DNA from: Rhizophagus sp. LPA8_4_AMF
Taxonomy: Eukaryota; Glomeromycota; Glomeromycetes; Glomerales; Glomeraceae
Direction of reading: 5' to 3'
Assembly: GCA_021464525.1 (NCBI GenBank)
Contig: JADRCO010000538.1
Coordinates: 1-31,317 of the forward strand
DNA length: 31,317 nucleotides
Shown here: positions 29,417 through 31,317 of the stretch, one piece after another
Layout: each line of letters begins with the position of its first letter
How positions within the stretch are numbered: the stretch's first letter is position 1
The notes under the pieces: generated by a model
The model's database searches: none
What the model saw: only the letters and a program-made list of their open reading frames with translations
Told to the model about the DNA's origin: nothing
Translations under genes and position numbers: made by a program

Positions 29417-30380
29417 TGTGTTATCCTGCAGTCTCTGACGATCATGCTTATAACTATTTCCGGTTTAAAGTGCGTGTCCTTTTAACTTTTTACATGTTAT
29501 TTAGTATCTGAAAAAAAATTATGCAATTGCAGTTTATTTATAGCTTAATAAAAAAATGTCAACATGATGAAAAAAGCATGATCATATTTGGTTGTAAGAT
29601 AATAATACTTAATTGTTGAATCATAATTCAAATTTTATCTCAGCATAATGTGAGCTTCTCAAAATATACATTTATCTTAATTAAAACTTCAATAACTTTT
29701 GTAGGTAGTATTAATAATACTGTTCATTACCAATGCATTATATCAATGGTATTAAATTACCATTTAAAAAAAAATCCTTTGAGCAACTCTGACTTTTAAC
29801 TTTTTTTATCAAACTTAATGAAATTTAATTTATGCACTATTTCGCTAAAAAAACCCGCTTTTTTTAATTTCGTTCCTTATTTAATAATTTATTGTTTTAC
29901 TACTTTAAAAGCTTCGACCTCCCAATTGTATATGTATAATTTATATTCATGATAATGACAATTGTATTTTTTTTTTTTAACATTAATAACGCATGTCTTT
30001 AATACTTTAATAGAGTAACCATAATACAAAAATTATAAAGAACATACATAGAGTCGAAACCCTATAACTAACCAATAATACACCCAAAAGAAACAAACAA
30101 GCGCACAAAGTAAATAAACTAAGTAAAATTGCTCTAAACATATAAAGATTTTTCCTAAAAACAAAAAAGATTAGTAATCCACCCAAATTTTGAAGAAAGT
30201 TTCGCCGAGATTATATTGTAATTCGCTGCCAATATACGTGTCTTTGAACTCAATCTAATTTTAGGTTCTGATCTAAAGAATCACTCTACCATCCATCTGA
30301 TAAAATCAGGATAACAAAATAAAATTTAATTTTTTCGTTGGAAATTTTTAACGCGAAATCACGTGATTTCAGAATAAATC
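29417..30380. other. Intergenic DNA, no gene seen
   Basis: AT-rich sequence with poly(T) runs. The last CACGTG of the window is at 30,360-30,365 within AATCACGTGATT, 15 bp past the 3' end of the broken minus-strand gene. A TTATTTTCAG acceptor-like sequence follows at about 30,385-30,394 on the plus strand, but no exon could be matched. Confidence 0.45.
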
Positions 30381-30752
30381 TCATTTTATTTTCAGTAATT
30401 CCATCCTATTTAAGCCTTTTCGTTTGTTGACCTCAGCTAGTTGGCTATTTTTCAAGCGTTTGTCGTTAACATTCTTCTCATTAACATCTCGATTTGCGTC
30501 CTTCATTCGGTTGTGAAAGTTTCGTTGAGCATTGTAAATTCCAATATCACTTTACTTTATCCCGCTAAACGAATAATTTCTATCCATTTTAACATATCAT
30601 CTGCCATTGTAGTACCTTCAAAATGCTTCGGCCAATTTTTTACTTCTTGAAATAATTCCAACAATCTTTTTTTTTTCTTGATCTCCTGGATTAGTAGTAT
30701 CAAAACCCTGTACATTCACAACAGCAGTAATCTGGATCTTCTCTAACTCCAT
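30381..30752 (-). pseudogene. Broken unrecognised gene, three frame-shifted segments
   Basis: Minus strand from ATG 30,752: MELEKIQITAVVNVQGFDTT continues to NPGDQEKKK, where the frame meets an A10 run (30,667-30,676). With one base fewer the next segment reads LLELFQEVKNWPKHFEGTTM and on to KWIEIIRLAG, ending at TAA 30,557-30,559. A third segment in another frame (30,551-30,381) reads NAQRNFHNRMKDANRDVNEK and on to a TGA, and would form a charged helix or coiled coil. All three have coding-like composition and GC above the surroundings. I do not recognise the family. It is either a pseudogene or a gene with assembly errors. Confidence 0.5.
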
Positions 30753-31317
30753 CTTAATATCCGTTTTCTCAAAATCTACTCTAACCCCTCAAATTTTTAT
30801 CCAGACTACTTACTTATATTGTTAATCATAGGCGTATCATCATATCGAGTATATTTAATTTCGATAATCTTTTATGATATCGACTACTTCTTCCGTCGGA
30901 ATGATAATGACAATTGTAATTAATTCCAGTATGATAAATTTGAATATTTTTTAATTGTTTACAAATCTAACTAAATCCAATTACATTCATTACAATAGTT
31001 AAGAAACATCCAAATGTAATGGCTCCTGAAAAAATGCAAAAATACGAACAATCCATTAAATGGAACATATTATGATGAAGAATTGAAGAAAAGGTGAATT
31101 TTATATAGTATTTTATTATTTATTTGTATTTACACTAATAATTGCATATTTATGTTTGGATCATACTGTTGTTCATATTACTGTATTATGGAAGTCTATT
31201 TGGATCAATACATCAACATGAGTATATAGATAATGAGTATGATATAAGTCTCGTTGTATGTATGGTATAGTTTTTTTATTTTTATATAGTATAATTTTTA
31301 TCTATACTGTATAGTTA
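30753..31317. other. Right-edge intergenic DNA
   Basis: Upstream of the broken minus-strand gene. A coding-like stretch near 31,020-31,100 on the plus strand (NPLNGTYYDEELKKR in one frame, VMAPEKMQKYEQSIKW in another) is too short to call. Confidence 0.4.

Noticed and set aside
30441-30650. 69-codon plus frame
   Set aside because: The coding-like signal here is on the minus strand (broken gene at 30,381-30,752); this frame is its shadow.
31020-31100. Coding-like plus-strand text NPLNGTYYDEELKKR near the right edge
   Set aside because: It covers too few codons, two frames compete, and the window ends before any continuation could be judged.

Overview
The window looks like nuclear DNA of an arbuscular mycorrhizal fungus, most likely Rhizophagus irregularis or a close relative. 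It is very AT-rich. Its introns are short (62-91 nt) with GT-AG ends. Its recognisable genes belong to families that are hugely expanded in that lineage: BTB-BACK-TLDc proteins and Cys-rich kinases carrying an 'EWI.Y.QF' linker. It also holds many broken gene remnants and foldback repeats. No rRNA, tRNA, CRISPR or bacterial operon structure was seen. The species call is inference from gene family and style.

Layout. 1-550 is the right edge of an LTR retrotransposon (last 18 codons of a pol-like frame, then a candidate 3' LTR). About 700-11,650 is two diverged, colinear tandem copies of a 5-6 kb segment. Each copy carries a tiny basic-protein gene on the minus strand (3265-3468 and 8669-8851) behind a strongly conserved promoter-like block. 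About 11,700-14,615 is a cluster of foldback or MITE-like elements plus a kinase catalytic-loop fragment. 15,216-16,742 (minus) is a complete two-exon BTB-BACK-TLDc gene. 18,868-21,402 (minus) is a six-exon protein kinase with a multi-zinc-ribbon N-terminus. 23,925-24,104 is a 2 x 90 bp tandem repeat. 25,064-26,950 (plus) is a four-exon gene for a two-membrane-segment protein with a disordered tail; the reading frame of that tail appears cut short by a recent stop. 29,104-29,336 is a decayed kinase C-terminus. 30,381-30,752 (minus) is an unrecognised broken gene.

The three intact genes do not form an operon-like unit. In this lineage such genes are thought to act in signalling and protein-protein interaction. 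Two points stand out. CACGTG occurs 12 times where about one is expected from base composition, seven times as TCACGTGA. And in the duplicated small gene the upstream block is conserved better than the coding sequence.
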